Shown piece after piece: positions 43,379 to 54,196 of a stretch of 64,000 bases of DNA. Source of the DNA: Burkholderia cenocepacia (GTDB taxonomy: Bacteria; Pseudomonadota; Gammaproteobacteria; Burkholderiales; Burkholderiaceae); contig NZ_UAQZ01000015.1 in assembly GCF_900446215.1 (NCBI RefSeq), positions 124,001 to 188,000 of the forward strand, given 5' to 3'. Within the stretch, counting starts at the first letter, position 1, and each line of letters starts with the position of its first letter. The position numbers and the translations under genes were made by a program. A model generated the notes under the pieces. It did no database searches. It saw only the letters and a program-made list of their open reading frames with translations, and was not told the DNA's origin.

Positions 43379-44002
43379 TCACACGCGCGGCACCGCGCCC
43401 GATACGTAGCGGTTGCCGGGCACGCTCCACCGCCACGGGAGATCCTGGCCGACGCGAACGCCGATGCGCGGCCCGCCCGCCAGATCGGCGGGCGGCGCCA
43501 GCCCGTCGTCGTCGATCGCGAACCCTTGATGCGCGCCGGCCAGGTCGACGCCATCCTGCGCGCCGCCGATCCCCATCGCCTGCGTCAGCCGGGCCGGCCC
43601 GCGGCACAAGTCGCGATCGCGCGTGCGCGGCGGCCGCGCCGCACGCATCTGTTCGAGTCCGTGCAGCGGCTCCAGCGCCCGGATCAGCACGCCCGTTCCA
43701 GCGCCGTCCGGGCCGCACACGCAGTTGCAGCACCAGTGCATGCCGTACGTGAAATAGACGTAGAAGTGCCCGGGCGGCCCGAACATCGTCGCGTTGCGCG
43801 GGGTCTTGCCGCGATAGGTGTGCGCCGCCGGATCGAGTGCGCCCGCATACGCTTCCACTTCGACGATGCGGCCGGCCCGGCCGTCCGCGGCCGCGAGGAT
43901 CTTGTTGAGCAGTTGCGGCGCGACCTCGGTGGCCATGCGGTCGAAGAATGCGCGCGGCACGATGGTGCCCGGCCACGGAGCCACCGTCTTACTGCGTCGC
44001 AT
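43379..44002 (-). CDS. DNA-3-methyladenine glycosylase (AAG/MPG family)
   Basis: The 207-residue protein matches the mammalian-type alkyladenine glycosylase family used by many bacteria: IVEVEAYAGALDPAAHTYRGKTPRNATMFGPPGHFYVYFTYGMHWCCN holds the catalytic Glu and the base-flipping Tyr, and CRGPARLTQAMGI follows. It removes alkylated purines and deaminated adenine from DNA. Its start (MRRSKTVAPW) overlaps the 3' end of the Mug gene by 14 bases, so two DNA glycosylases are translated together. GAGGGA precedes the ATG. Confidence 0.9.
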   Translation of the reverse strand: MRRSKTVAPWPGTIVPRAFFDRMATEVAPQLLNKILAAADGRAGRIVEVEAYAGALDPAAHTYRGKTPRNATMFGPPGHFYVYFTYGMHWCCNCVCGPDGAGTGVLIRALEPLHGLEQMRAARPPRTRDRDLCRGPARLTQAMGIGGAQDGVDLAGAHQGFAIDDDGLAPPADLAGGPRIGVRVGQDLPWRWSVPGNRYVSGAVPRV

Positions 44003-44519
44003 CGTGTCCCTCCGTGATCGCCGCGAAATGAAGCTCGCGATACGCATCGATCAGATCGTCGAGCCCGAATGCGCGGTTTCTCCCGCTGGGATTCGGCAGC
44101 ACCCACACCCGCGCATGCTCGATGCGGGCCGACTGCAATCCCCACGCGACTTCGCGCTGCCCCGACAGCGCCGAATAGGCCACCTTGCCGAGAAACGCGA
44201 CGAAGCGCGGCGCATGCTGCGCGACTTTCTGCTGGAACGCGGCGCCGGCGGCCGCGAATTCCGCGCGCGAAAGCTGATCGGCACGCGCGGTCGGCCGCGG
44301 CACCACGGCCGTCAGCCCGCAGCCGTAACGGAGGATCTCGCGATCGTCCAGCGGCGAAATTTCCGTCGGCGTGAAGCCGGCGAGATGGAGCACGCGCCAG
44401 AAGCGGTTGTTTCTCCCCGCGAAGTGATGGCCGGTCGCGGCCGCGAGCAGGCCGGGATTGATCCCGCAGAACAGGACGTCGAGATCGGGCGCGATGAGGT
44501 CGGAGAGTGCGTCAGCCAC
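43989..44519 (-). CDS. mug: G/U mismatch-specific DNA glycosylase (Mug)
   Basis: The 176-residue protein belongs to uracil-DNA glycosylase family 2. The water-activating motif is FCGINPGL (Asn21 in residues 17-24) and the second motif is LPNPSGRNR at about 140-148. It excises uracil or ethenocytosine opposite guanine. The start is a GTG at 44519; an ATG just upstream is out of frame. It lies about 120 bases after ssb on the same strand and shares a transcript with the alkyladenine glycosylase gene, forming a small base-excision repair unit. Confidence 0.88.
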   Translation of the reverse strand: MADALSDLIAPDLDVLFCGINPGLLAAATGHHFAGRNNRFWRVLHLAGFTPTEISPLDDREILRYGCGLTAVVPRPTARADQLSRAEFAAAGAAFQQKVAQHAPRFVAFLGKVAYSALSGQREVAWGLQSARIEHARVWVLPNPSGRNRAFGLDDLIDAYRELHFAAITEGHDATQ

Positions 44520-44556
44520 GGTTCATCCGGCGTGCGACTGGCGGGAACGACGTAAA

Positions 44557-44582
44557 CGAAACAAGGCCCGAAAACCCGGGCC
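44557..44582 (-). terminator. Terminator after ssb
   Basis: On the minus strand GGCCCG and CGGGCC enclose a short loop and are followed by TTGTTTCGTTT. It lies between the ssb stop and the Mug gene start, separating the two units at least partly. Confidence 0.7.
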
Positions 44583-44641
44583 AAGCGACTGGCTTGACTC
44601 GGATATTCGGGCCCATCGTGATGCGAGGGTGCGACTGGCGA

Positions 44642-45199
44642 TCAGAACGGGATATCGTCGTCCATCTCGTCGAAGCCGCCGCCTGCCGGTGCGCTCGGAC
44701 GGCTCTGGCCGCCACCACCCGCACCGCCACGCGCCGCGCCGCCGCCGCCGGCACGACCGCCGCCGCCACGCTCCGCCTGCTCGCCGCGACCGCCGCCACC
44801 ACCACCACCGTAGCCGCCGCCATAACCGCCTTCGTCACCGCCGCCACCGCCGCCGCCCGAACCGCCGCGGCCGCCGAGCATCTGCATCTGTTCGGCGACG
44901 ATTTCGGTCGAGTAACGGTCCTGGCCGTCCTGGCCCTGCCACTTGCGCGTGCGGATGCGGCCTTCGATATAGACCGACGAACCCTTCTTCAGGTACTCGC
45001 TGACGATTTCCGCCAGACGGCCGAAGAACGCGACGCGATGCCACTCGGTCATTTCCTTGAAATCGCCGCTCGCCTTGTCCTTGTAGCGATCGGTCGTCGC
45101 GAGACGGATGTTCGCAACCGCGTCGCCGCTCGGCAGGTAACGGACTTCAGGATCGGCGCCGAGATTGCCGACGAGGATGACCTTGTTGACGGATGCCAT
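44642..45199 (-). CDS. ssb: Single-stranded DNA-binding protein
   Basis: The 185-residue protein has an N-terminal OB fold (about residues 1-110: MASVNKVILVGNLGADPEVRYLPSGD, then WHRVAFFGRLAEIVSEYLKKG and VYIEGRIRTRKWQ), a long Gly-rich disordered linker (about 115-175) and the conserved acidic tip DDDIPF that recruits repair and replication partners. GGAGAA precedes the ATG. The linker is unusually rich in Gly runs, encoded by CCG/CCA-like triplet repeats on the plus strand. Confidence 0.96.
   Translation of the reverse strand: MASVNKVILVGNLGADPEVRYLPSGDAVANIRLATTDRYKDKASGDFKEMTEWHRVAFFGRLAEIVSEYLKKGSSVYIEGRIRTRKWQGQDGQDRYSTEIVAEQMQMLGGRGGSGGGGGGGDEGGYGGGYGGGGGGGRGEQAERGGGGRAGGGGAARGGAGGGGQSRPSAPAGGGFDEMDDDIPF
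44701..44878. repeat. Low-complexity triplet repeats coding the SSB linker
   Basis: Runs of GCC, CCG and ACC triplets alternate through this stretch, encoding poly-Gly segments of SSB on the minus strand. Such runs can change length by slippage. Confidence 0.75.
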
Positions 45200-45298
45200 G
45201 TGTTTCTCCAGTAAATTCGATGCCGGGCCGCCCCCGTGTGTCGCCGGAACGGCCCGCCGGGCACGCCGGCGCGCTGCCGATGCCTGCCCGAGTGAGGT

Positions 45299-46486
45299 TC
45301 AGGCCTTGCGCGGCGGCGCCTTCATATTGGCCGCGATTATAAGCCACGCGGCCACGAGCCCCGAACACGTGTAGAACACCGTGTTCGCGCCCCCATGCTT
45401 CAGCAGCCAGCCGCCCACGATGCCGCCGAGCGCGAGCCCGATCGACTGCGTGGTGTTGTAGACGCCCGTGGCCGCGCCCTTGCGCGAACCCGGCGCGAGC
45501 TTCGACACGAGCGACGGCTGCGACGCTTCCAGGATGTTGAACCCGAGGAAGTAGACGAAGAGAATCGCCGCCACAATCAGGATGGTATGCGGCGCGCTGC
45601 CCAGCAGCAATTGACCGATCAGGATAGCCAGAATGCCGCCGAGCAGCACCGGCTTCATCTTGCCCCGTTTTTCCGCGACGATGATCGCCGGCACCATCAT
45701 CACGAACGCGAGCCCCATCACCGGCAGGTAGACCTTCCAGTGCGCGGCGACCGGCAGCCCGCCGTCGACCAAGAGGCGCGGCACGACGAGGAACAGCGCC
45801 GTCTGCGTCGCATGCAGCACCAGCACGCCGAAGTTCAGGCGCAGCAGCTCGACGTTGTGCAGCACCTCGGCGAACGGCGCGGGCACGTGCACGGGCTTCG
45901 CCGCATCGGGCACGATCCACAGCACGACGCCGATCGCGAGGATCGACAGCACGCCGACGATCGCGAACAGCCCGCTCATCCCGACCCAGTGGAACACGAT
46001 CGGCGCGCCGACGATCGCGACCGCGAACGACACGCCGATCGACCCGCCGACCATCGCCATCGCCTTCGTGCGGTTCTGCTCGGAAGTCAGGTCGGCGATG
46101 AACGCGAGCACCGCCGACGACACGGCGCCCATCCCCTGGATCACGCGGCCGACGATGATCCACGTGATGTCGTGCGCGAACGCGGCGACGAAGCTGCCGA
46201 GCGCGAAGATCACGAGGCCGGTGGCGATCACCGGCTTGCGGCCGAACTTGTCGGACGCCCAGCCGTAGAAGATATAGAACAGCGACTGCGTGACGCCGTA
46301 GGCCCCGAGCGCGATCCCGACGAGCAGCACGTTGTCGCCGCCCGGGATGGTTTTCGCGTAGACCGAGAACACCGGCATGATCATGAACAGGCCGAGCATG
46401 CGCAACGCGAAGATCGCCGCGAGCGACGTGGTCGCGCGCAGTTCGGGCGCAGTCATGCGGGAAGACGTGGCAGACGGATTGGACAT
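45299..46486 (-). CDS. MFS transporter
   Basis: The 395-residue protein has about 12 hydrophobic segments and the MFS motif A-like GWASDKFGRKPVIATGLV between helices 2 and 3, with GMGAVSSAVLAFIADLTSEQNRTKAMAMVG in helices 4-5. It resembles proton-driven drug or arabinose-type efflux proteins, but the substrate is unknown. Such a gene next to ssb and uvrA is a common arrangement in beta-proteobacteria. It is divergent from uvrA and is followed by ssb on the same strand about 100 bases on. Confidence 0.85.
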   Translation of the reverse strand: MSNPSATSSRMTAPELRATTSLAAIFALRMLGLFMIMPVFSVYAKTIPGGDNVLLVGIALGAYGVTQSLFYIFYGWASDKFGRKPVIATGLVIFALGSFVAAFAHDITWIIVGRVIQGMGAVSSAVLAFIADLTSEQNRTKAMAMVGGSIGVSFAVAIVGAPIVFHWVGMSGLFAIVGVLSILAIGVVLWIVPDAAKPVHVPAPFAEVLHNVELLRLNFGVLVLHATQTALFLVVPRLLVDGGLPVAAHWKVYLPVMGLAFVMMVPAIIVAEKRGKMKPVLLGGILAILIGQLLLGSAPHTILIVAAILFVYFLGFNILEASQPSLVSKLAPGSRKGAATGVYNTTQSIGLALGGIVGGWLLKHGGANTVFYTCSGLVAAWLIIAANMKAPPRKA

Positions 46487-46750
46487 CGGGAATGAATTTC
46501 GAATGATCGGAATGTCCGCCCGGCGGCGGGCGGCGGAAGATCAGGACCGGCGGCCTGGCGGCCTTTCGGGCGACGCGTCGGGGCCGGATGCAGACGGCCT
46601 GCGGGCCGCCCGGAACCGTGCGGCGCGACCGCATTCCCCGGCGCAGGTGTCGCCTTGCTGCCACCTGCTGTAAAGGCTGGGGGCCGTAAACGACGGTCTC
46701 GAAAAGCCGTTATAGTAGCAGGTTTGGTTCCCTCCATTTTCGCCAGGTTC

Positions 46751-49636
<2,886 letters not shown>

Positions 49637-49654
49637 CGCCGCTCCACCCTGCCC

Positions 49655-49688
49655 GCGCGCGGCCGTCCGGCCGCGCGCCTCCTCGTTT
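49655..49688 (+). terminator. Terminator after uvrA
   Basis: GCGCGCGGCCG and CGGCCGCGCGC form an eleven-base-pair stem with a very tight loop, followed by CTCCTCGTTTT. It begins 19 bases after the uvrA stop. Confidence 0.65.
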
Positions 49689-49856
49689 TCCCTTCTGCGT
49701 TTACACCACGCGCCAAACGGCCCGTTTGCGGACCATAATGGCAGCTATACTTTACGGTCGTAAGGTTCGCCATCCGCACCAATCCGGTGCGGCGCCGGGC
49801 GGCCCGCACGCTGCCGCGCGCTGCGCGGCACGACACACGGACGACAGGAATCCACG

Positions 49857-50939
49857 ATGGAGAAGCAACAAGAGTCGCGCGACACGCAGAACCGCGAGCC
49901 GCACCTGCGCAGCGTGCGGCTGACGAGCGACTTGAGCCTGCCGAAGCTGTCGGCACTCGAGATCGGCAGCTATCTCTTCGCGCTCGTCATGATGTGGCTC
50001 GTCCTCGAGCTCCGGCTGCTCGGCGGGATGCTCGCCGGCCTGCTCGTCTATCAGCTGATCCACACGATCGCACCCGTGATCGAACGTCACACCACCAGCA
50101 TGCGCGCGCGCTGGGTCGCCGTCGTGCTGTTGTCGATCGCGATCGTCGGCGCGCTCACCGGCCTGACGATCGGCATCATCGAGCATTTCGAGCACACGGT
50201 GCCGAACCTGCAGAGCCTGCTCGACCAGCTGATGCAGATCGTCGAGCAGACCCGCGCACGCACGCCGGCGTGGATCGCCAATCTGCTGCCCGTCGACGTC
50301 GAACAGATGAAGACGAAGGCGGCCGTGCTGATGCACTCGCACATGGACCAGCTCCAGCAAAGCGGCAAGAGCGTCGCGCGCGGCTTCGGCCACGTGCTGT
50401 TCGGGATGATCATCGGCGCGATGATCGCGATCGGCGTCGAGCAGGGCAAGGTGCGCCGGCCGCTGTCGACCGCGCTCGTCATGCGCGTGTCGCGCTTCTC
50501 CGACGCGTTCCGCCGCATCGTGTTCGCGCAGATCAAGATCTCGGCGATCAACGCGGCATTCACCGGCATCTACCTGCTCGTCGCGCTGCCGATCTTCCAC
50601 CAGCGGCTGCCGCTGTCGAAAACGCTCGTGCTCGTCACGTTCATCGTCGGCCTGCTGCCGGTGATCGGCAACCTGATCTCGAACACGCTGATCGTCGCGG
50701 TGTCGCTGTCGGTCAGCATGGGCACCGCGATCGCGTCGCTCGCGTTCCTCGTGGTCATCCACAAGCTCGAATACTTCCTGAACGCGAAGATCATCGGCGG
50801 CCAGATCGAGTCGCGCGCGTGGGAGCTGCTGCTCGCGATGCTGATCATGGAGGCCGCGTTCGGGCTGCCGGGCGTGATCGCCGCGCCGATCTTCTATGCG
50901 TACCTGAAACGCGAGCTGTACCTGCTGCGGCTGATCTGA
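49857..50939 (+). CDS. AI-2E/PerM-family membrane permease
   Basis: The 360-residue protein has an arrangement of about seven to eight hydrophobic segments, with pairs near residues 35-75 and 95-115, and a cluster from about 180 to 350 including VTFIVGLLPVIGNLISNTLIVAVSL and GLPGVIAAPIFYAYLKREL. This matches the AI-2E transporter/PerM family, whose members move autoinducer-2, cations or other small solutes; the substrate is not predictable. It is a single-gene unit ended by a strong terminator. Confidence 0.85.
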   Translation: MEKQQESRDTQNREPHLRSVRLTSDLSLPKLSALEIGSYLFALVMMWLVLELRLLGGMLAGLLVYQLIHTIAPVIERHTTSMRARWVAVVLLSIAIVGALTGLTIGIIEHFEHTVPNLQSLLDQLMQIVEQTRARTPAWIANLLPVDVEQMKTKAAVLMHSHMDQLQQSGKSVARGFGHVLFGMIIGAMIAIGVEQGKVRRPLSTALVMRVSRFSDAFRRIVFAQIKISAINAAFTGIYLLVALPIFHQRLPLSKTLVLVTFIVGLLPVIGNLISNTLIVAVSLSVSMGTAIASLAFLVVIHKLEYFLNAKIIGGQIESRAWELLLAMLIMEAAFGLPGVIAAPIFYAYLKRELYLLRLI

Positions 50940-50965
50940 AGCCGCCCGCCAGCCAGCGGAAAGCA

Positions 50966-50999
50966 AAAACGCCGCGCCCCGTGAAGGGCGCGGCGTTTT
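50966..50999. terminator. Bidirectional terminator between permease gene and purU
   Basis: AAAACGCCGCGCCC and GGGCGCGGCGTTTT form a perfect 14-base-pair stem with a six-base loop, suited to terminate both convergent genes. Confidence 0.88.
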
Positions 51000-51032
51000 C
51001 GTTTGCGGCGCGGGCCTGCCGGGGCCGGCGAA

Positions 51033-51917
51033 TCAGCGGAACACGACCGTCTTCGTCCCGTTCAGCACGATCCGGTGCTCGACGTGCCACTTCACCGCCC
51101 GCGCGAGCGTCACGCACTCGACGTCGCGGCCGATCGCGGTCAGCTGGTCGGGCGTCATGCTGTGATCGACACGTTCGACTTCCTGCTCGATGATCGGGCC
51201 TTCGTCGAGATCGGTCGTCACGTAGTGCGCGGTCGCGCCGATCAGCTTCACGCCGCGGTCGAATGCCTGGTAGTACGGCTTCGCGCCCTTGAAGCTCGGC
51301 AGAAACGAATGGTGGATGTTGATCGCCCGCCCGGCGAGCTGCTCGCACATATTCGGCGACAGGATCTGCATGTAGCGCGCGAGCACGACGAGATCGGCCT
51401 GGTGCTCGTCGATCACTTCCAGCACGCGCGCTTCCTGCGCGGCCTTCGCGGCATCGGACGAACCGCCGATCAGCGGGAAGTGATGGAACGGAATGTTGTA
51501 GCTCGCCGCGAGCTGGTAGAACTCCTTGTGGTTCGACACGATCGCCGGAATCTCGATCGGCAGCTGGCCCGTGCGATAGCGGAACAGCAGGTCGTTCAGG
51601 CAGTGGCCGATCTTCGACACCATGATCACGACGCGCGGCTTCACGGCCGCATCGTGCAGCTCCCAGCGCATCGAGAACTGTTCGGCGAGCGGCGCGAATT
51701 CCTTGCGAAGCGTGTCGAGCGCCGACGCGGCATCCACGCCGCCGCCGTCCTGCTCGAAGTGCACGCGCATGAAGAACTCGCTGGTGCGGCTGTCGCCGAA
51801 CTGCGCGGAATCGAGGATGTTGTTGCTGCGCTCGAACAGGAAGCCCGAGACCGCATGGACGATGCCGTGCCGGTCGGGGCACGACAGTTTCAAGATAAAG
51901 CTGTGATCGGTCGGCAT
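51033..51917 (-). CDS. purU: Formyltetrahydrofolate deformylase
   Basis: The 294-residue enzyme hydrolyses 10-formyl-THF to formate and THF, balancing one-carbon pools and feeding PurT. It has an N-terminal ACT domain (about residues 8-85, LSCPDRHGIVHAVSGFL) and a formyltransferase-like catalytic domain with AINIHHSFLPSFKGAKPYYQA and GATAHYVTTDLDEGPII (catalytic His and Asp). The chosen ATG (MPTDHSFIL) has GGAGTAG eight bases upstream; an ATG five codons earlier is possible. The gene ends at a shared terminator with the permease gene. Confidence 0.95.
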   Translation of the reverse strand: MPTDHSFILKLSCPDRHGIVHAVSGFLFERSNNILDSAQFGDSRTSEFFMRVHFEQDGGGVDAASALDTLRKEFAPLAEQFSMRWELHDAAVKPRVVIMVSKIGHCLNDLLFRYRTGQLPIEIPAIVSNHKEFYQLAASYNIPFHHFPLIGGSSDAAKAAQEARVLEVIDEHQADLVVLARYMQILSPNMCEQLAGRAINIHHSFLPSFKGAKPYYQAFDRGVKLIGATAHYVTTDLDEGPIIEQEVERVDHSMTPDQLTAIGRDVECVTLARAVKWHVEHRIVLNGTKTVVFR

Positions 51918-51990
51918 GACCGCTACTCCCATTGTTTCCGTATTCGTCAAATTGCCCGTTCGCGCCGCGCGGCTGCGCGCTCGGCGCGCG

Positions 51991-52863
51991 TCACGCCGCC
52001 GGTACGAACAGCGCGTCGATGCCGGCCGCGTCGGCCGCCGCAATCCAGCGGTGGCGCAGCAGCGTATCGAGCGTCGCGAGGCTCGCATCCATCGTCGCGC
52101 GGCCTTCGCGCAACCAGCCGATCACCTCGGGCACGCTGGCCAGCAGGTGCTCGGCCACTTCGCCGTCCTGGTTGCGTGGCGCGAAGTCGTGCGGCAGCGG
52201 CAGGTCGTACACGAAGATCAGTTCGGATTGCGTGCCTTCCGGCAGCGAATTCAGCACCTGCACCGTGCGGCCCGCGATCGCGCGCGCCGCCAGGTCGGCC
52301 GGAATGCCGGCTTCTTCCCAGCATTCCTTCGCGAGCGTCTCGTGAACGCCCAGCCCCCAGCCGATCCCGCCCGCGACGACGTTGTCGAGCATGCCGGGGT
52401 CGGTGGCCTTGGTCGCGCTGCGGCGGCCGAGCCACATCTTCGGCGCAGCCGCGGCGGGCGGCTCGCCCGGCGTAACCGCATATTCTACGATGCCGTTCAC
52501 GTGCACCGCATAGGTCTGCGTGCCGAAGAAGCGCGACGCGGCGCGCTCGATGTACGCGAGCGGCGGATCGTCGAAGCGGTTGCGGATCGCGTAGATCTCG
52601 TCGCGCCAGCCGGGAATCGCGCCTTCGGCGGCGAGCGCGCCGATCGCGCTGGCCAGCGCCATGCTGCGCGCGTCGACCGAATCGTAGCGCGCCGACAGCA
52701 CGACGCGCTCGCCGGTCAGCTCGAACACGTCGGGCCAGCGCGCGAGCTTCGCGACGTCCTGGCGGCGCACCCAGCCGACCGCCTGGCCGGCGATCTCGAA
52801 ACGCAGGTGCGCGGCCGGATCGAAGCGGCGCGCGGCCGCGATGCACGGAAACGTCATCGTCAT
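51991..52863 (-). CDS. Nudix hydrolase, DUF4743/TNR3-like
   Basis: The 290-residue protein has an N-terminal DUF4743-like region (about residues 1-110) and a Nudix domain with the modified box GGIGWGLGVHETLAKECWEEAGI (around residue 160-183), as in the Nudix half of yeast thiamine pyrophosphokinase Tnr3, which acts on damaged thiamine diphosphate forms. The exact substrate is inferred from that resemblance only. Its ATG overlaps the LysE stop by one base (TGATG), so the two are co-translated. Confidence 0.82.
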   Translation of the reverse strand: MTMTFPCIAAARRFDPAAHLRFEIAGQAVGWVRRQDVAKLARWPDVFELTGERVVLSARYDSVDARSMALASAIGALAAEGAIPGWRDEIYAIRNRFDDPPLAYIERAASRFFGTQTYAVHVNGIVEYAVTPGEPPAAAAPKMWLGRRSATKATDPGMLDNVVAGGIGWGLGVHETLAKECWEEAGIPADLAARAIAGRTVQVLNSLPEGTQSELIFVYDLPLPHDFAPRNQDGEVAEHLLASVPEVIGWLREGRATMDASLATLDTLLRHRWIAAADAAGIDALFVPAA

Positions 52864-53477
52864 CAATCCTTCAGCGCGACGCGAATGCCGATCGCGATGA
52901 ACGTCGCGCCGGCGATCCGGTCGAGCCACACGCCGGCCTTCGGGCGGCGCTTCAGCCACGTGCCGATCATGCCCGCGCCGACGCCGAACAGCGAGAAGAC
53001 CGCGGCCGTCTGCAGCATGAACAGCGCGCCGAGTTCGAACATCTGCAGCGTCACGCTCTGCGCGCCGTGCGGATCGACGAACTGCGGCAGGAACACGACG
53101 AAGAACAGCGTGACCTTCGGGTTCATCAGGTTGCCGATCACGCTCTGCCGGAAGATCGTGCCGAGCGGCTGCGGCGGCCGCGCATGCGCGTTCGCGAGGC
53201 CCTGGCTGCGCAGCGCCTTGATGCCGATCCACACGAGGTACGCGGCGCCCGCGAGCTTCAGGATCTGGAACGCGACCGGCGACGAACGCAGCACGGCCGC
53301 GACGCCGAGCGCCGCGAGCGTCGTGTGGAACAGGATCCCCGCCGTGAAGCCGAGCGCGGCGACGAAGCCGGCCGCGCGACCCTGCGAGATGCCGCGGGCG
53401 AGCACCTGCAGGTTGTCGGGACCCGGCGCGAACGTGATCGCGATCGACGTGGCGAGAAACAGCATGAAGTTGGGCAT
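52863..53477 (-). CDS. LysE/RhtB-family amino acid exporter
   Basis: The 204-residue membrane protein has about six hydrophobic segments and the family signature ITFAPGPDNLQVLARGISQGR at the N-terminus, with GNLMNPKVTLFFVVFLPQFV in the middle. Members export homoserine, threonine, lysine or similar amino acids; the substrate is not known here. It is transcribed ahead of the Nudix gene, overlapping it by one base, and follows apt after about 75 bases. Confidence 0.88.
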   Translation of the reverse strand: MPNFMLFLATSIAITFAPGPDNLQVLARGISQGRAAGFVAALGFTAGILFHTTLAALGVAAVLRSSPVAFQILKLAGAAYLVWIGIKALRSQGLANAHARPPQPLGTIFRQSVIGNLMNPKVTLFFVVFLPQFVDPHGAQSVTLQMFELGALFMLQTAAVFSLFGVGAGMIGTWLKRRPKAGVWLDRIAGATFIAIGIRVALKD

Positions 53478-53552
53478 CGTGACCTCGCTGCGGAATGTGA
53501 ACCAGGCGTGAATCAGCGCAAGCCGGGGCGGCCCGCCCCGGGGGACCGGCGT

Positions 53553-54119
53553 TCAGTGGCCGGAGAATTCGGTAACGGTGTAGACCGGCAGTCCGGCGTT
53601 GCGCAGCAGCGCCGAGCCGCCGAGATCGGGCAGGTCGATGATCGCCGCACCCTCGACGACCACCGCGCCGAGCCGCTGCAGCAGGTTGCGCCCCGCCATC
53701 ATCGTGCCGCCGGTCGCGATCAGGTCGTCCATGATGATCACGCGATCGCCGGGGCGGCACGCATCTTCGTGGATCTCGACCGTCGCGCTGCCGTATTCGA
53801 GGTCGTACGATTCCGAACGGGTCTTGTACGGCAGCTTGCCGACCTTGCGGATCGGCACGAAGCCGACGCTCAGCTCGTACGCGACGATCGGCGCGATGAT
53901 GAAGCCGCGCGCGTCGAGGCCCGCGACGTAGTCGAGCTTCGCGTCGACATAGCGTTCGACGAACAGGTCGACGAGGATGCGCAGCGCCTTCGGGCTCTGC
54001 AGCAGCGTCGTGATGTCGCGGAACTGCACGCCCGGCTGCGGCCAGTCCGGCACCGTGCGGATCTGGCTATGGATGAAGGCGACCGGATCGAGCGGTGCGC
54101 CCGACGACGAATGCGGCAT
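53553..54119 (-). CDS. apt: Adenine phosphoribosyltransferase
   Basis: The 188-residue enzyme salvages adenine to AMP using PRPP. The PRPP-binding motif VIIMDDLIATGGTMMAG is at about residues 125-141, and GLDARGFIIAPIVAYEL and RKVGKLPYKT are typical APT regions. The ATG (MPHSSSGAPL) has GGAGAG just upstream. A terminator-like hairpin with seven T residues ends only a few bases before that ribosome-binding site, so expression may involve attenuation or a promoter hidden inside the antiporter gene end. Confidence 0.95.
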   Translation of the reverse strand: MPHSSSGAPLDPVAFIHSQIRTVPDWPQPGVQFRDITTLLQSPKALRILVDLFVERYVDAKLDYVAGLDARGFIIAPIVAYELSVGFVPIRKVGKLPYKTRSESYDLEYGSATVEIHEDACRPGDRVIIMDDLIATGGTMMAGRNLLQRLGAVVVEGAAIIDLPDLGGSALLRNAGLPVYTVTEFSGH

Positions 54120-54130
54120 GAAACTCTCCG

Positions 54131-54163
54131 AAAAAAACGGTGCGCGAAGATCGGGCACCGTTT
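54131..54163 (-). terminator. Terminator/attenuator directly ahead of apt
   Basis: On the minus strand AAACGGTGC and GCACCGTTT pair around an 11-base loop and are followed by a run of T (seven in all), then at once by CGGAGAG, the apt ribosome-binding site. It ends the antiporter transcript and would also stop any transcript that started upstream of apt. Confidence 0.75.
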
Positions 54164-54196
54164 CTGATCAATACGGGTCAGGTTGTGAATCGCGGC

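Noticed and set aside
44701..44878. A repeat array resembling a short CRISPR
   Set aside because: The repeats are simple triplets coding the SSB glycine linker, with no regular repeat-spacer pattern and no cas genes.
46487..46750. A LexA (SOS) box ahead of uvrA
   Set aside because: CTG-rich pieces such as CTGCTGTAAAGG were examined, but none forms a CTGT-N8-ACAG palindrome, so SOS control cannot be claimed.
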